A DNA stretch of 12,574 nucleotides, taken from positions 1 through 12,574 of the forward strand of contig CAJUPP010000087.1 of the NCBI GenBank assembly GCA_910588325.1. Direction: 5' to 3'. The notes under the pieces are model-generated. The model was not told the origin of the DNA. It did no database searches and saw only the letters and a program-made list of their open reading frames with translations. Below, one piece after another: positions 6,284 through 12,044 of this stretch (its first letter is position 1; the number at the start of each line of letters is the position of its first letter). A program made the translations under genes and the position numbers. The stretch comes from an uncultured Hungatella sp. GTDB lineage: Bacteria > Bacillota > Clostridia > Lachnospirales > Lachnospiraceae.

Positions 6284-7549
6284 TTACATGTATGCAGAAA
6301 ATCCATGGATACCGGTTCCGGAAATAGAGGGCAGAACAGCGTTAGCTCCGATGTTCTCCAAATCTCTTACAAACTGATCCAAATCCAGATTGTACCGGGT
6401 AGATAAAGACATGGACACACTGCCGCCGAAATGCCGGAAATCAGAGAAGAAGCTGTCGGAGGCGTATTTTCTGCCGGTTTGTGTGACGGCTTCCCTTAAA
6501 TCTCCTGTAGAACGGTACTGCATCAGGGCGTATTTGTAGGTTCTGGCAGAAAAGCTGCTGCCGGACAGGGCATTGCCGGAAGATTGGTTTAAAAAGGTTT
6601 CGAAGGATTTGAGAATCATATGGCTCATGTTTTCTCCAGTTCCCATGTGGCTTAAAAGACAGGCCATCTTCATATACCGGGAGGCCAGGCAGATCCCCAG
6701 TTCTTCATCACTCATAAAGCCCAGACCGTCAATGTTCATATTGGCTGCTGCCTTTGCTGCCATGCCAGCAACTTCCAGATCTTTAAGACTGTAGGTTTCA
6801 TTATCCTCTGACAAAGAGACTTTTGGGGAGACATCCTCTGAAGAAGTGTCCCCGGATACTGGTTTCTCTTCCCGCTGGTTAAAGGCCCATACCTCCATAA
6901 CAAGCTGTTTATAAATGTAGGAAGAGCCTGATCCGTCTGCGAAGGAGTTCATGATCTTTGCCACTTCCTCCATCTGGGCAATCCGTTTATCTATGGCAGC
7001 AGACAGGCTAAAACCCATAGAAGAAGCCGCTCCTTTATTGCCCATAGTTTCATAAAAACGGCCTACGGATTCTTCATAGGAACTGACAATCTGTCTTTTG
7101 GATTTGTCCAGAAGATCGTTTAAGCGGTTCATCTTTTCTGTCAGAATGTCTTCCCTGTCGCCATACTTTTCCTCCAGCGTGCTTTTTACAGACACATACA
7201 TGGAAATCATATGGTCAACATTTTTTCTTAGAGAATCCCCATTCTCTAAGGTTACCTGCCTGTTTCCGAAGTGTTCCTTTTCCAGTCTTTCCCAGTCGAT
7301 TCCGTCATGTTCGTCAGGCTCAAAGTATTCCAGTGTTTTGGGTGATAAAGCAGAGTGGTCCAGGCGGAGTTCATTGGCTGTGCCTGAAAGCATACGGTCT
7401 CCCAATTGTTTGGAGGCAAAGGATTGGAACGTGTCTGTGATGGGAGCCGTTTTATTTTCCACATCATTTTTTGAGGGATTTCCGGTCGGTCTTGAGGCTG
7501 TGGAAACAGTCTGGCGAGAGCGGAAGCCGGATGTCATTTTAATATCCAT
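6284..7549 (-). CDS. Hypothetical 421-aa protein, unknown family
   Basis: I do not recognise this protein. It has no signal peptide or membrane segment. The first ~60 residues are rich in Ser, Thr, Arg and Lys and look disordered (starting MDIKMTSGFRSRQ). Residues 105-225 look mainly helical (LEEKYGDREDILTEKMNRLNDLL and following), a Ser/Glu/Asp-rich linker lies at about 226-252, and a second helical part follows (253-400). The C-terminus is Gly/Ser rich (SISGTGIHGFSAYM). The start is supported by AAGGAG seven nt before the ATG. It sits between the 85-aa gene and the LysR gene on the same strand, probably in one transcript. The length, codon use and clear ribosome site make it a real gene. 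A disordered N-terminus with helical core could suit a scaffold or exported cell-surface-assembly protein, but nothing here proves this. Confidence 0.8.
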   Translation of the reverse strand: MDIKMTSGFRSRQTVSTASRPTGNPSKNDVENKTAPITDTFQSFASKQLGDRMLSGTANELRLDHSALSPKTLEYFEPDEHDGIDWERLEKEHFGNRQVTLENGDSLRKNVDHMISMYVSVKSTLEEKYGDREDILTEKMNRLNDLLDKSKRQIVSSYEESVGRFYETMGNKGAASSMGFSLSAAIDKRIAQMEEVAKIMNSFADGSGSSYIYKQLVMEVWAFNQREEKPVSGDTSSEDVSPKVSLSEDNETYSLKDLEVAGMAAKAAANMNIDGLGFMSDEELGICLASRYMKMACLLSHMGTGENMSHMILKSFETFLNQSSGNALSGSSFSARTYKYALMQYRSTGDLREAVTQTGRKYASDSFFSDFRHFGGSVSMSLSTRYNLDLDQFVRDLENIGANAVLPSISGTGIHGFSAYM

Positions 7550-7585
7550 GGTTTTCTCCTTTACGTTTTGTCCTTACTATAAAAG

Positions 7586-7599
7586 TCCCGCCGCCGGGA
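7586..7599 (-). terminator. Weak hairpin between the 85-aa and 421-aa genes
   Basis: A 5-bp GC-only stem (TCCCG/CGGGA) with a 4-nt loop is followed on the minus strand by CTTTTATAG. It lies just after the 85-aa gene and before the ribosome site of the 421-aa gene. It may cause partial termination or only mark a processing point. Confidence 0.3.
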
Positions 7600-7602
7600 G
7601 GT

Positions 7603-7860
7603 TTATTGTCGGATCAAATATCTTGCTTTTTCCAAATCTTTTTTGTAGACGAAAATTTCATACTGATACATTTGGTCAGATGGAAATCCGGTGCTGCCCA
7701 TACGTCCTCTGGTAGTGCCGGCGCCGTTCCATTGTCCCAGCCGGTTGGACACCTTATGCTTGTACGGGATCTGATTGGCTTTTAATACGGCACGTAAATG
7801 ACTGAATACTTGCAGGTCGGTTCCCATCCACAGACTTTCCGAATTAAAAAATGTAAACAT
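7603..7860 (-). CDS. Small protein resembling DUF2007-type signal proteins
   Basis: An 85-aa soluble protein. It begins MFTFFNSESLWMGTD, has a helix FSHLRAVLKANQIPYKHKV, an Arg/Gly/Ser-rich middle (GAGTTRGRMGSTG) and ends in YEIFVYKKDLEKARYLI. The last part fits the beta-alpha end of small ferredoxin-like DUF2007-type proteins, whose function is unknown. I choose ATG at 7860 because AAGAAGGG precedes it at good distance; two earlier in-frame Met codons lie over or before that site. A -10 TATAAT (minus strand, 7895-7890) is placed correctly upstream, sharing the intergenic region with the hydratase promoter. It is the first gene of the minus-strand run that ends in the LysR gene. Confidence 0.65.
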   Translation of the reverse strand: MFTFFNSESLWMGTDLQVFSHLRAVLKANQIPYKHKVSNRLGQWNGAGTTRGRMGSTGFPSDQMYQYEIFVYKKDLEKARYLIRQ

Positions 7861-7889
7861 ACAAGTCCCTTCTTTCCTCATAACCATCT

Positions 7890-7895
7890 ATTATA
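7890..7895 (-). promoter_or_regulatory. -10 box for the minus-strand run
   Basis: TATAAT on the minus strand about 30 bp before the 85-aa gene. No good -35 is seen at 16-18 bp, so an activator may be required. It overlaps the dyad at 7892-7913. Confidence 0.45.
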
Positions 7896-7913
7896 ATAAG
7901 TATGATTATTATA
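7892..7913. promoter_or_regulatory. Inverted repeat between divergent promoters, possible LysR operator
   Basis: TATAATAA and TTATTATA form a perfect 8-bp inverted repeat with a 6-nt centre. It lies just upstream of the -35 of the hydratase promoter and over the -10 of the minus-strand genes. A/T-rich dyads of this size and place are typical LysR-type sites. The A+T richness of the region weakens the claim. Confidence 0.4.
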
Positions 7914-7915
7914 TA

Positions 7916-7945
7916 TTGCTATTATAACAGTGGAGGTGTTATAAT
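7916..7945 (+). promoter_or_regulatory. Promoter of the dual hydratase cluster
   Basis: TTGCTA (7916-7921), an 18-bp spacer and a perfect TATAAT (7940-7945) with an extended TG one base before it. Transcription should start near 7952, leaving a leader of about 28 nt with GGAGG before the ATG at 7980. The leader is too short for a T-box or leucine attenuator. Confidence 0.75.
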
Positions 7946-7979
7946 ACAATCACTAATTAAAAAAATGGAGGCATATATC

Positions 7980-8465
7980 ATGTCTGTTGGTAAAATTTTT
8001 AAATTTCATAATGATTTGGATACGGATCAGATTATTCCGTCCCAGTACCTGTTACTCCCTACTATTGACGAGATGAAGGTACATACGTTTGAATCTCTGG
8101 ATCCGGAATTTCCGGAAAAGGTTAAACCGGGAGATTATGTGGTAGGCGGTGAAAACTTCGGCTGCGGTTCCTCCAGAGAGCAGGCGCCCAGTGTGTTGAA
8201 GGCATTGGGGGTAGAAGCCGTGATAGCCAAATCATTTGCCCGGATTTTCTACAGAAATGCTATCAATATCGGCCTTCCGGTGATAGTCTGTAAGGAACTT
8301 CCGAACCAGGTGGAGACCGGGGACGAGATGGAGCTGATACTAACCGAAGGCATCGCCAAGGCAAAGGGAAAGGTATACTCCTGTACCAGGCTGCCAGAGT
8401 ATATGCAAAATATTTTAAACCAAGGAGGCCTAATCGCATCATTGAATGAGGAGGAACGCTTGTGA
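7980..8465 (+). CDS. leuD: Aconitase-superfamily dehydratase small subunit, copy 1
   Basis: A 161-aa swivel-domain subunit of the isopropylmalate dehydratase/homoaconitase/dimethylmaleate hydratase type. It carries DTDQIIPSQYL (14-24), NFGCGSSREQAP (59-70) and SFARIFYRNAINIGLP (85-100), all family marks. The loop after Tyr23-Leu24 is Leu25-Leu26; in studied archaeal enzymes this loop helps choose the substrate, and Arg marks homoaconitase while hydrophobic residues mark isopropylmalate-like substrates. The start at 7980 follows TGGAGG; the ATG within that site and upstream Met codons are rejected. The last residues (SLNEEERL) and stop lie in the first 92-bp repeat unit. It is the first gene of the cluster and pairs with the large subunit at 8651. 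The symbol marks the family, not proof of leucine synthesis. Confidence 0.9.
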   Translation: MSVGKIFKFHNDLDTDQIIPSQYLLLPTIDEMKVHTFESLDPEFPEKVKPGDYVVGGENFGCGSSREQAPSVLKALGVEAVIAKSFARIFYRNAINIGLPVIVCKELPNQVETGDEMELILTEGIAKAKGKVYSCTRLPEYMQNILNQGGLIASLNEEERL

Positions 8466-8530
8466 AACGAAGTTTCACAACTGGAATCGTTCCGACGACT
8501 TGTCAGGCGACGGAAGAGTCGCGTGCCGTT
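8439..8530 (+). repeat. 92-bp tandem repeat, unit 1
   Basis: Units 1 and 2 (offset 92 bp) are nearly identical: from 8448 on only three bases differ (8472, 8503, 8529), with a few more in the first nine positions, which lie in the small-subunit gene. The unit holds a GAGGAGG ribosome-site-like word, a TTGTGAAAC-GAA-GTTTCACAA hairpin (8460-8480) inside an outer GGAACG/CGTTCC stem (8453-8458/8488-8493), and a small GCGAC/GTCGC stem (8507-8522). It starts with TCATTG. Confidence 0.9.
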
Positions 8531-8557
8531 TCATTGGAAGAGGAGGAACGCTTGTGA
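8462..8557 (+). CDS. Possible coupled 31-aa peptide encoded by the repeat
   Basis: A GTG codon (8462-8464) overlaps the small-subunit stop in a GTGA junction, with GAGGAGG upstream, the usual layout for coupled translation. The frame runs 31 codons, starting VKRSFTTGIVPTT and ending SLEEEERL, and stops in the same GTGA junction of unit 2, where another GTG could restart. A 92-bp unit plus the 4-base overlap makes 32 whole codons, so each repeat adds one closed mini-ORF. Unit 2's frame runs on without a closed end into the large-subunit gene until 8757. No homologue is known to me; translation is only a possibility. Confidence 0.3.
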   Translation: MKRSFTTGIVPTTCQATEESRAVSLEEEERL

Positions 8558-8622
8558 AACGAAATTTCACAACTGGAATCGTTCCGACGACTTGGCAGGC
8601 GACGGAAGAGTCGCGTGCCGCT
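8531..8622 (+). repeat. 92-bp tandem repeat, unit 2
   Basis: Second copy of the unit, lying between the small- and large-subunit genes. In its hairpin one apical base is changed (8564 A), leaving 8 of the 9 possible pairs, next to the loop. A third partial unit begins directly after it (8623: TCATTGGAA) and passes into AAAAGGAGG, the ribosome site of the large-subunit gene. Confidence 0.9.
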
Positions 8623-8650
8623 TCATTGGAAAAAGGAGGAAGTATAGGAT

Positions 8651-9901
8651 ATGGGAATGACAATCGCAGAGAAAATTATCGCTTTGGCTGCAAATGTGCC
8701 GGAGGTGAAGGCTGGAGATATTCATACGGTGAATCTGGACAGAATGATGAGCAATGACGGGACCACCCATCTGACGGTGGATATGTATCACAATAAATTA
8801 AAGCATCCACGGATTGCAGATCCGAAAAAAATGGTGTTTATTGTGGATCACAATGTTCCTTCCGACAGTCCCAAGACAGCAGCTTCTCAGAAAAAGATGA
8901 GAGACTTTGCCAGAGAGCATCAGATTGATTTCTGGGAAGGACAGGGAGTGTGTCATCAGATTATGATGGAGCATTATGTATGCCCGGGAGAACTGATCTT
9001 CGGAGCGGACAGCCATACCTGTACATACGGGGCATTGGGGGCTTTTGGAACCGGCGTAGGATGTACGGATCTTTTATATGGTATGGTTACGGGGACTTCC
9101 TGGGTGCTGGTACCGGAGACGGTAAAGTTTAAGCTTACGGGAAAACTGCCGGAGGGGGTGTATCCCAGAGATCTGATGTTAACAATCATCGGAAAGATCG
9201 GTGCCAACGGGGTCAATTATCAGGTGATGGAGTTTTGTGGAGACGGTGCAAAGACACTTAGCGTCAATGACAGGATGGTATTGTGCAACCTGGCTGTGGA
9301 GGCCGGGGCAAAGACAGCGATTTTTGAGGCGGATGAGATTGCTCTTGCCTATCTTGAGGAGCGGGGACGGAAACCCAAGGCGGTGTTTAAAAGCGATGCG
9401 GATGCAGTGTATGCAGGGGAATATATCTTCGACTTATCAAAGATTCAGCCGGTGGCCGCAAGACCGGATTTTGTGGATGATGTGGTTCCCGTGGATGATG
9501 TATGCGGCGTAAGGATTGACGAGGCATTTTTAGGGTCCTGCAATAATGGGCGTATCGATGAGCTTAGAGTGGGGGCGGCCATTGTAAAGGGGCGAAAGGT
9601 GTCGGAGCACGTGCGGTTTCTGGTGGTGCCTGCCAGCAAAGAGGTGTATCTGCAGGCACTTGAGGAAGGCCTGATAGATATCTTTATGAAGAGTGGTGCT
9701 ATTGTTATGAATCCCAACTGCAGTGTATGCTGGGGCAGCTGTCAGGGAGTTATCGGAGAGAATGAGGTGCTGATCAGCACAGGAACCAGAAATTTTAAAG
9801 GGAGGGCAGGGCATCCGTCTTCTAAAGTTTATCTGGGCTCGGCAGCCACGGTGGCCGCGTCGGCGGTGAAGGGTGAGATCTGCAGGGCGGATATGATGTA
9901 A
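8651..9901 (+). CDS. leuC: Aconitase-superfamily dehydratase large subunit, variant, copy 1
   Basis: A 416-aa catalytic subunit of the compact clostridial/archaeal type. Family marks are DHNVPSDSP (66-74), GVCHQI (99-104), GADSHTCTYGALGAFGTGVG (118-137) and the late RNFKGRAG (380-387). The three [4Fe-4S] ligands are Cys297, Cys357 and Cys360, but their settings differ from the norm: GSCNNGR where most have SCTNGR, and NPNCSVCWGSC where most have PGCGPC. All three Cys are kept, so a cluster should form, but the pocket is altered and an unusual hydroxy acid may be the substrate (inference). The start at 8651 aligns with the second large subunit (MGxTI.EKI); GGAGG lies 11 nt upstream. The two large subunits clearly differ from each other. 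Confidence 0.88.
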   Translation: MGMTIAEKIIALAANVPEVKAGDIHTVNLDRMMSNDGTTHLTVDMYHNKLKHPRIADPKKMVFIVDHNVPSDSPKTAASQKKMRDFAREHQIDFWEGQGVCHQIMMEHYVCPGELIFGADSHTCTYGALGAFGTGVGCTDLLYGMVTGTSWVLVPETVKFKLTGKLPEGVYPRDLMLTIIGKIGANGVNYQVMEFCGDGAKTLSVNDRMVLCNLAVEAGAKTAIFEADEIALAYLEERGRKPKAVFKSDADAVYAGEYIFDLSKIQPVAARPDFVDDVVPVDDVCGVRIDEAFLGSCNNGRIDELRVGAAIVKGRKVSEHVRFLVVPASKEVYLQALEEGLIDIFMKSGAIVMNPNCSVCWGSCQGVIGENEVLISTGTRNFKGRAGHPSSKVYLGSAATVAASAVKGEICRADMM

Positions 9902-10135
9902 CCGTTTAAAGAGATGGTTTTAGCAGCTTTCAGGATGGAGAATAGAAAGCCATCCTTGTTTCCCTGTGATAAAATTTTCAGTATGTTAAAACGTTCCGAC
10001 GAATATAAGAAAAGGTGTAAGGAATTGTGTTCGGCAGAAGAATATCGTATATTAGAGAAGGCTTTTTTTGAAAAAGAGATCAATTTGAAAAAATAATCTG
10101 GGAAAGAGTGAGATAGTATAGAAAGAGAGAAAACT
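9902..10135 (+). other. Spacer between the two hydratase pairs
   Basis: 234 bp separate the pairs, far more than the 32 bp within the second pair. It contains a weak hairpin (9932-9938/9950-9956 then TGTTT), a short charged ORF, and a loose promoter-like pair TTGTGT (10025-10030) and TATATT (10048-10053) with 17 bp between. Either the two pairs share one transcript with partial attenuation, or the second pair has its own weak promoter. Confidence 0.4.
9914..10096 (+). CDS. Doubtful 60-aa ORF, perhaps a gene remnant
   Basis: Its second half reads like protein (KRSDEYKKRCKELCSAEEY then ILEKAFFEKEINLKK), a charged helix with two Cys. The first half does not, and neither the ATG at 9914 nor the later in-frame ATG before LKRSDEYKK has a good ribosome site. 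It may be a small real protein, or the end of a decayed gene. I recognise no family. Confidence 0.3.
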   Translation: MVLAAFRMENRKPSLFPCDKIFSMLKRSDEYKKRCKELCSAEEYRILEKAFFEKEINLKK

Positions 10136-10630
10136 ATGGAACAGTTTACAGGAAAGGTTTGGAAGCTGGGGGATGATATCGATACGGATATTATCATCCC
10201 TACAGAGTACCTGGCTTTGAAGACCATTGAGGATATGAAGCTGTATGGGTTCAGTCCTCTGCGGCCGGAACTGGCGGCGCAGATTGGGGTGGGGGATGTG
10301 ATTGTGGCAGGGAAGAATTTCGGCTGCGGTTCCTCCAGGGAGCAGGCGCCGGAGGTGATTAAGGCGTTGGGAATCAAATGTATTGTGGCGAAATCCTTTG
10401 CACGTATTTTTTTCCGCAATTCCATTAATAACGGACTGCTGCTGATAGAACAGCCGGATCTGTATGATGATGTGGAAGAGGGGGATAGGGTTACGGTTAC
10501 GGTGAATGAGGAGATTGATTATAAAGGAAAGAAATATCCCATTGCTTCTCTGCCTGAGAATCTGGTGGAGATCCTTCAGGCCGGAGGGCTGGTGAAGGCA
10601 ATGAGGATTCAAAATGGGCTAGGTGGTTAA
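10136..10630 (+). CDS. leuD: Aconitase-superfamily dehydratase small subunit, copy 2
   Basis: A 164-aa small subunit with the same marks as copy 1: DIDTDIIIPTEYL (14-26), NFGCGSSREQAP (61-72) and SFARIFFRNSINNG (87-100). The specificity loop after Tyr25-Leu26 is Ala27-Leu28, again without the Arg of homoaconitases. The C-terminus carries about ten extra residues (MRIQNGLGG). The start at 10136 follows AAAGAGAG at suitable distance. It is 32 bp upstream of its large subunit, with the small subunit first, the reverse of the common leuC-leuD order. It is clearly a paralogue of copy 1 but too diverged for a recent duplication. Substrate unknown: isopropylmalate, citramalate/citraconate or a related acid are all possible. 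Confidence 0.9.
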   Translation: MEQFTGKVWKLGDDIDTDIIIPTEYLALKTIEDMKLYGFSPLRPELAAQIGVGDVIVAGKNFGCGSSREQAPEVIKALGIKCIVAKSFARIFFRNSINNGLLLIEQPDLYDDVEEGDRVTVTVNEEIDYKGKKYPIASLPENLVEILQAGGLVKAMRIQNGLGG

Positions 10631-10662
10631 GGCGTATTTTTAAAGAAAAGAGGAAAGAAGAC

Positions 10663-11916
10663 GTGGGGCAGACAATTATAGAAAAAATCATATCCCACAA
10701 TATTGGTGCGGAATCAGTGAAGCCGGGAGAGATTGTGACGGTGGCAGTGGACCGGGTGATGCTGGATGATATTATGATTCCGTTTATTGTGGATAAATTT
10801 CATGAGATGGGATTTTCAAAGCTGTGGGATCCGGATAAGGTGGTTCTGATTTATGATCATCTGGTACCGGCCAGCCAGCTGGATGATACCAGACATTATA
10901 AAGTTGGGGATGAGTTTGCTAAAAAGTATGGCATAAAAAATATCCATAGGAGTGACGGAATCTGCCATCAGCTGATGACAGAGGCGGGATATGTGAAGCC
11001 GGGGCACGTGGTGTTCGGGACAGACAGCCATACCACCACTTACGGGTGTGTGGGTGCATTTTCCACAGGTATCGGTTATACGGAGATGGCTGCCATACTG
11101 GGAACGGGAAATCTATGGGTGAAGGTGCCAGAGACCATAAAGATTGTGATTGAAGGAAAACTGCCGGAATATGTGATGTCCAAGGATATTATTCTGCGGA
11201 TTATCGGAGATCTGGGGGCGGACGGAGCTACTTACAAGGCATTGGAATTTTCCGGCCAGACAGTGGATGAGATGACCGTAAGCAGTCGTATGACCATGGC
11301 TAATATGGCTATTGAGGCGGGAGCGAAATGCGCATTGTTTACGCCGGATGAGAAGACGGCAGAGTACTGTGAGATTGAGCTGGATAAGTATCAAAAGAGC
11401 TTGTTTGGGGATGGGGACGCTTCTTATTGTAAGGTTATGACCTACAGGGCGGAGGACTTTGTTCCGGTGATGGCTTGCCCTTCCCAGGTGGATAAGATCC
11501 GCAGCGTAAGCGAGTTAAAGGGAATTAAGATTGATCAGGTGTTTATCGGATCCTGTACCAACGGACGTCTGGAGGATATTCAGATGGCTGCCCGGGTGCT
11601 GGAAGGGAAAAGGGTGTCGTCTTTTGTGAAATTGATTGTGACTCCGGCCAGCAGGAAGGTCTATGAGGAGGCTGCTGCCTGTGGTGCCATGAAGACTTTG
11701 GCAGAAGCTGGTGCCATCATCACTCATCCGGGATGCGGTTTGTGCTGCGGGCGGACAGGCGGAATCTTAAGTGACGGGGAACGGGTAGTGGCTACTAACA
11801 ACCGGAATTTTCTGGGACGTATGGGGACTTCTAAAGTGGAAATCTATCTGGCATCTCCCGCAGTAGCGGCCATGTGCGCAGTGGCAGGGGAGATTACGGC
11901 AGATGTGAGTCAGTGA
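10663..11916 (+). CDS. leuC: Aconitase-superfamily dehydratase large subunit, copy 2
   Basis: A 417-aa catalytic subunit with canonical Fe-S settings: Cys298 in GSCTNGR and Cys358/Cys361 in HPGCGLC (followed by a further Cys362). Also present are YDHLVPA (64-70), GICHQL (99-104), GTDSHTTTYGCVGAFSTGIG (119-138) and NNRNFLGRMG (379-388). It starts at GTG 10663, preceded by GAGGAAAG, and the N-terminus MGQTIIEKII aligns with copy 1. With the small subunit just upstream it should form an isopropylmalate dehydratase-type enzyme that moves a hydroxyl by elimination and re-addition of water, or a plain hydratase of a C5-C6 dicarboxylate. Absence of leuA and leuB nearby argues weakly against a leucine operon. 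A strong hairpin follows at 11989. Confidence 0.92.
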   Translation: MGQTIIEKIISHNIGAESVKPGEIVTVAVDRVMLDDIMIPFIVDKFHEMGFSKLWDPDKVVLIYDHLVPASQLDDTRHYKVGDEFAKKYGIKNIHRSDGICHQLMTEAGYVKPGHVVFGTDSHTTTYGCVGAFSTGIGYTEMAAILGTGNLWVKVPETIKIVIEGKLPEYVMSKDIILRIIGDLGADGATYKALEFSGQTVDEMTVSSRMTMANMAIEAGAKCALFTPDEKTAEYCEIELDKYQKSLFGDGDASYCKVMTYRAEDFVPVMACPSQVDKIRSVSELKGIKIDQVFIGSCTNGRLEDIQMAARVLEGKRVSSFVKLIVTPASRKVYEEAAACGAMKTLAEAGAIITHPGCGLCCGRTGGILSDGERVVATNNRNFLGRMGTSKVEIYLASPAVAAMCAVAGEITADVSQ

Positions 11917-11988
11917 GAGAAAATGGCAGGCTTAGGATACGTTAAGTCTGCTGTTTTTCATTTGATGGTTTCACAGGAAAGGAATATA

Positions 11989-12024
11989 AAATCCCCTCCG
12001 CATTTTTGTATGTGGAGGGGATTT
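11989..12024 (-). terminator. Strong hairpin between convergent genes, probably bidirectional
   Basis: A 15-bp stem (11989-12003 with 12010-12024, one G-U pair, core ATCCCCTCC) with a 6-nt loop. On the minus strand it runs into TTTTATATT, so it fits best as the terminator of the chemotaxis gene. On the plus strand only ATTT follows, so it may end the hydratase transcript less well. Confidence 0.75.
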
Positions 12025-12044
12025 GGCGTCTTTGTCGGGCATCC

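Noticed and set aside
7098..7715. 205-aa plus-strand ORF across the 421-aa and 85-aa genes
   Set aside because: Ser/Phe-rich antisense shadow without ribosome site; the minus-strand genes have good ones.
7946..7979. T-box, leucine attenuator or riboswitch before the first hydratase gene
   Set aside because: The predicted leader is only about 28 nt, with no room for such a structure.
8439..8640. CRISPR array
   Set aside because: Units are 92 bp, directly adjacent with no unique spacers, and only two full copies exist.
8475..8791. Minus-strand ORFs of 62-74 aa across the repeat
   Set aside because: They are by-products of the repeat being open in several frames, overlap the large-subunit gene, and lack ribosome sites.
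9829..10612. Long minus-strand ORFs (198 and 186 aa) across the second small-subunit gene
   Set aside because: They overlap a well-supported LeuD-type gene and look like composition artefacts rich in Ser, Phe, His and Ile.
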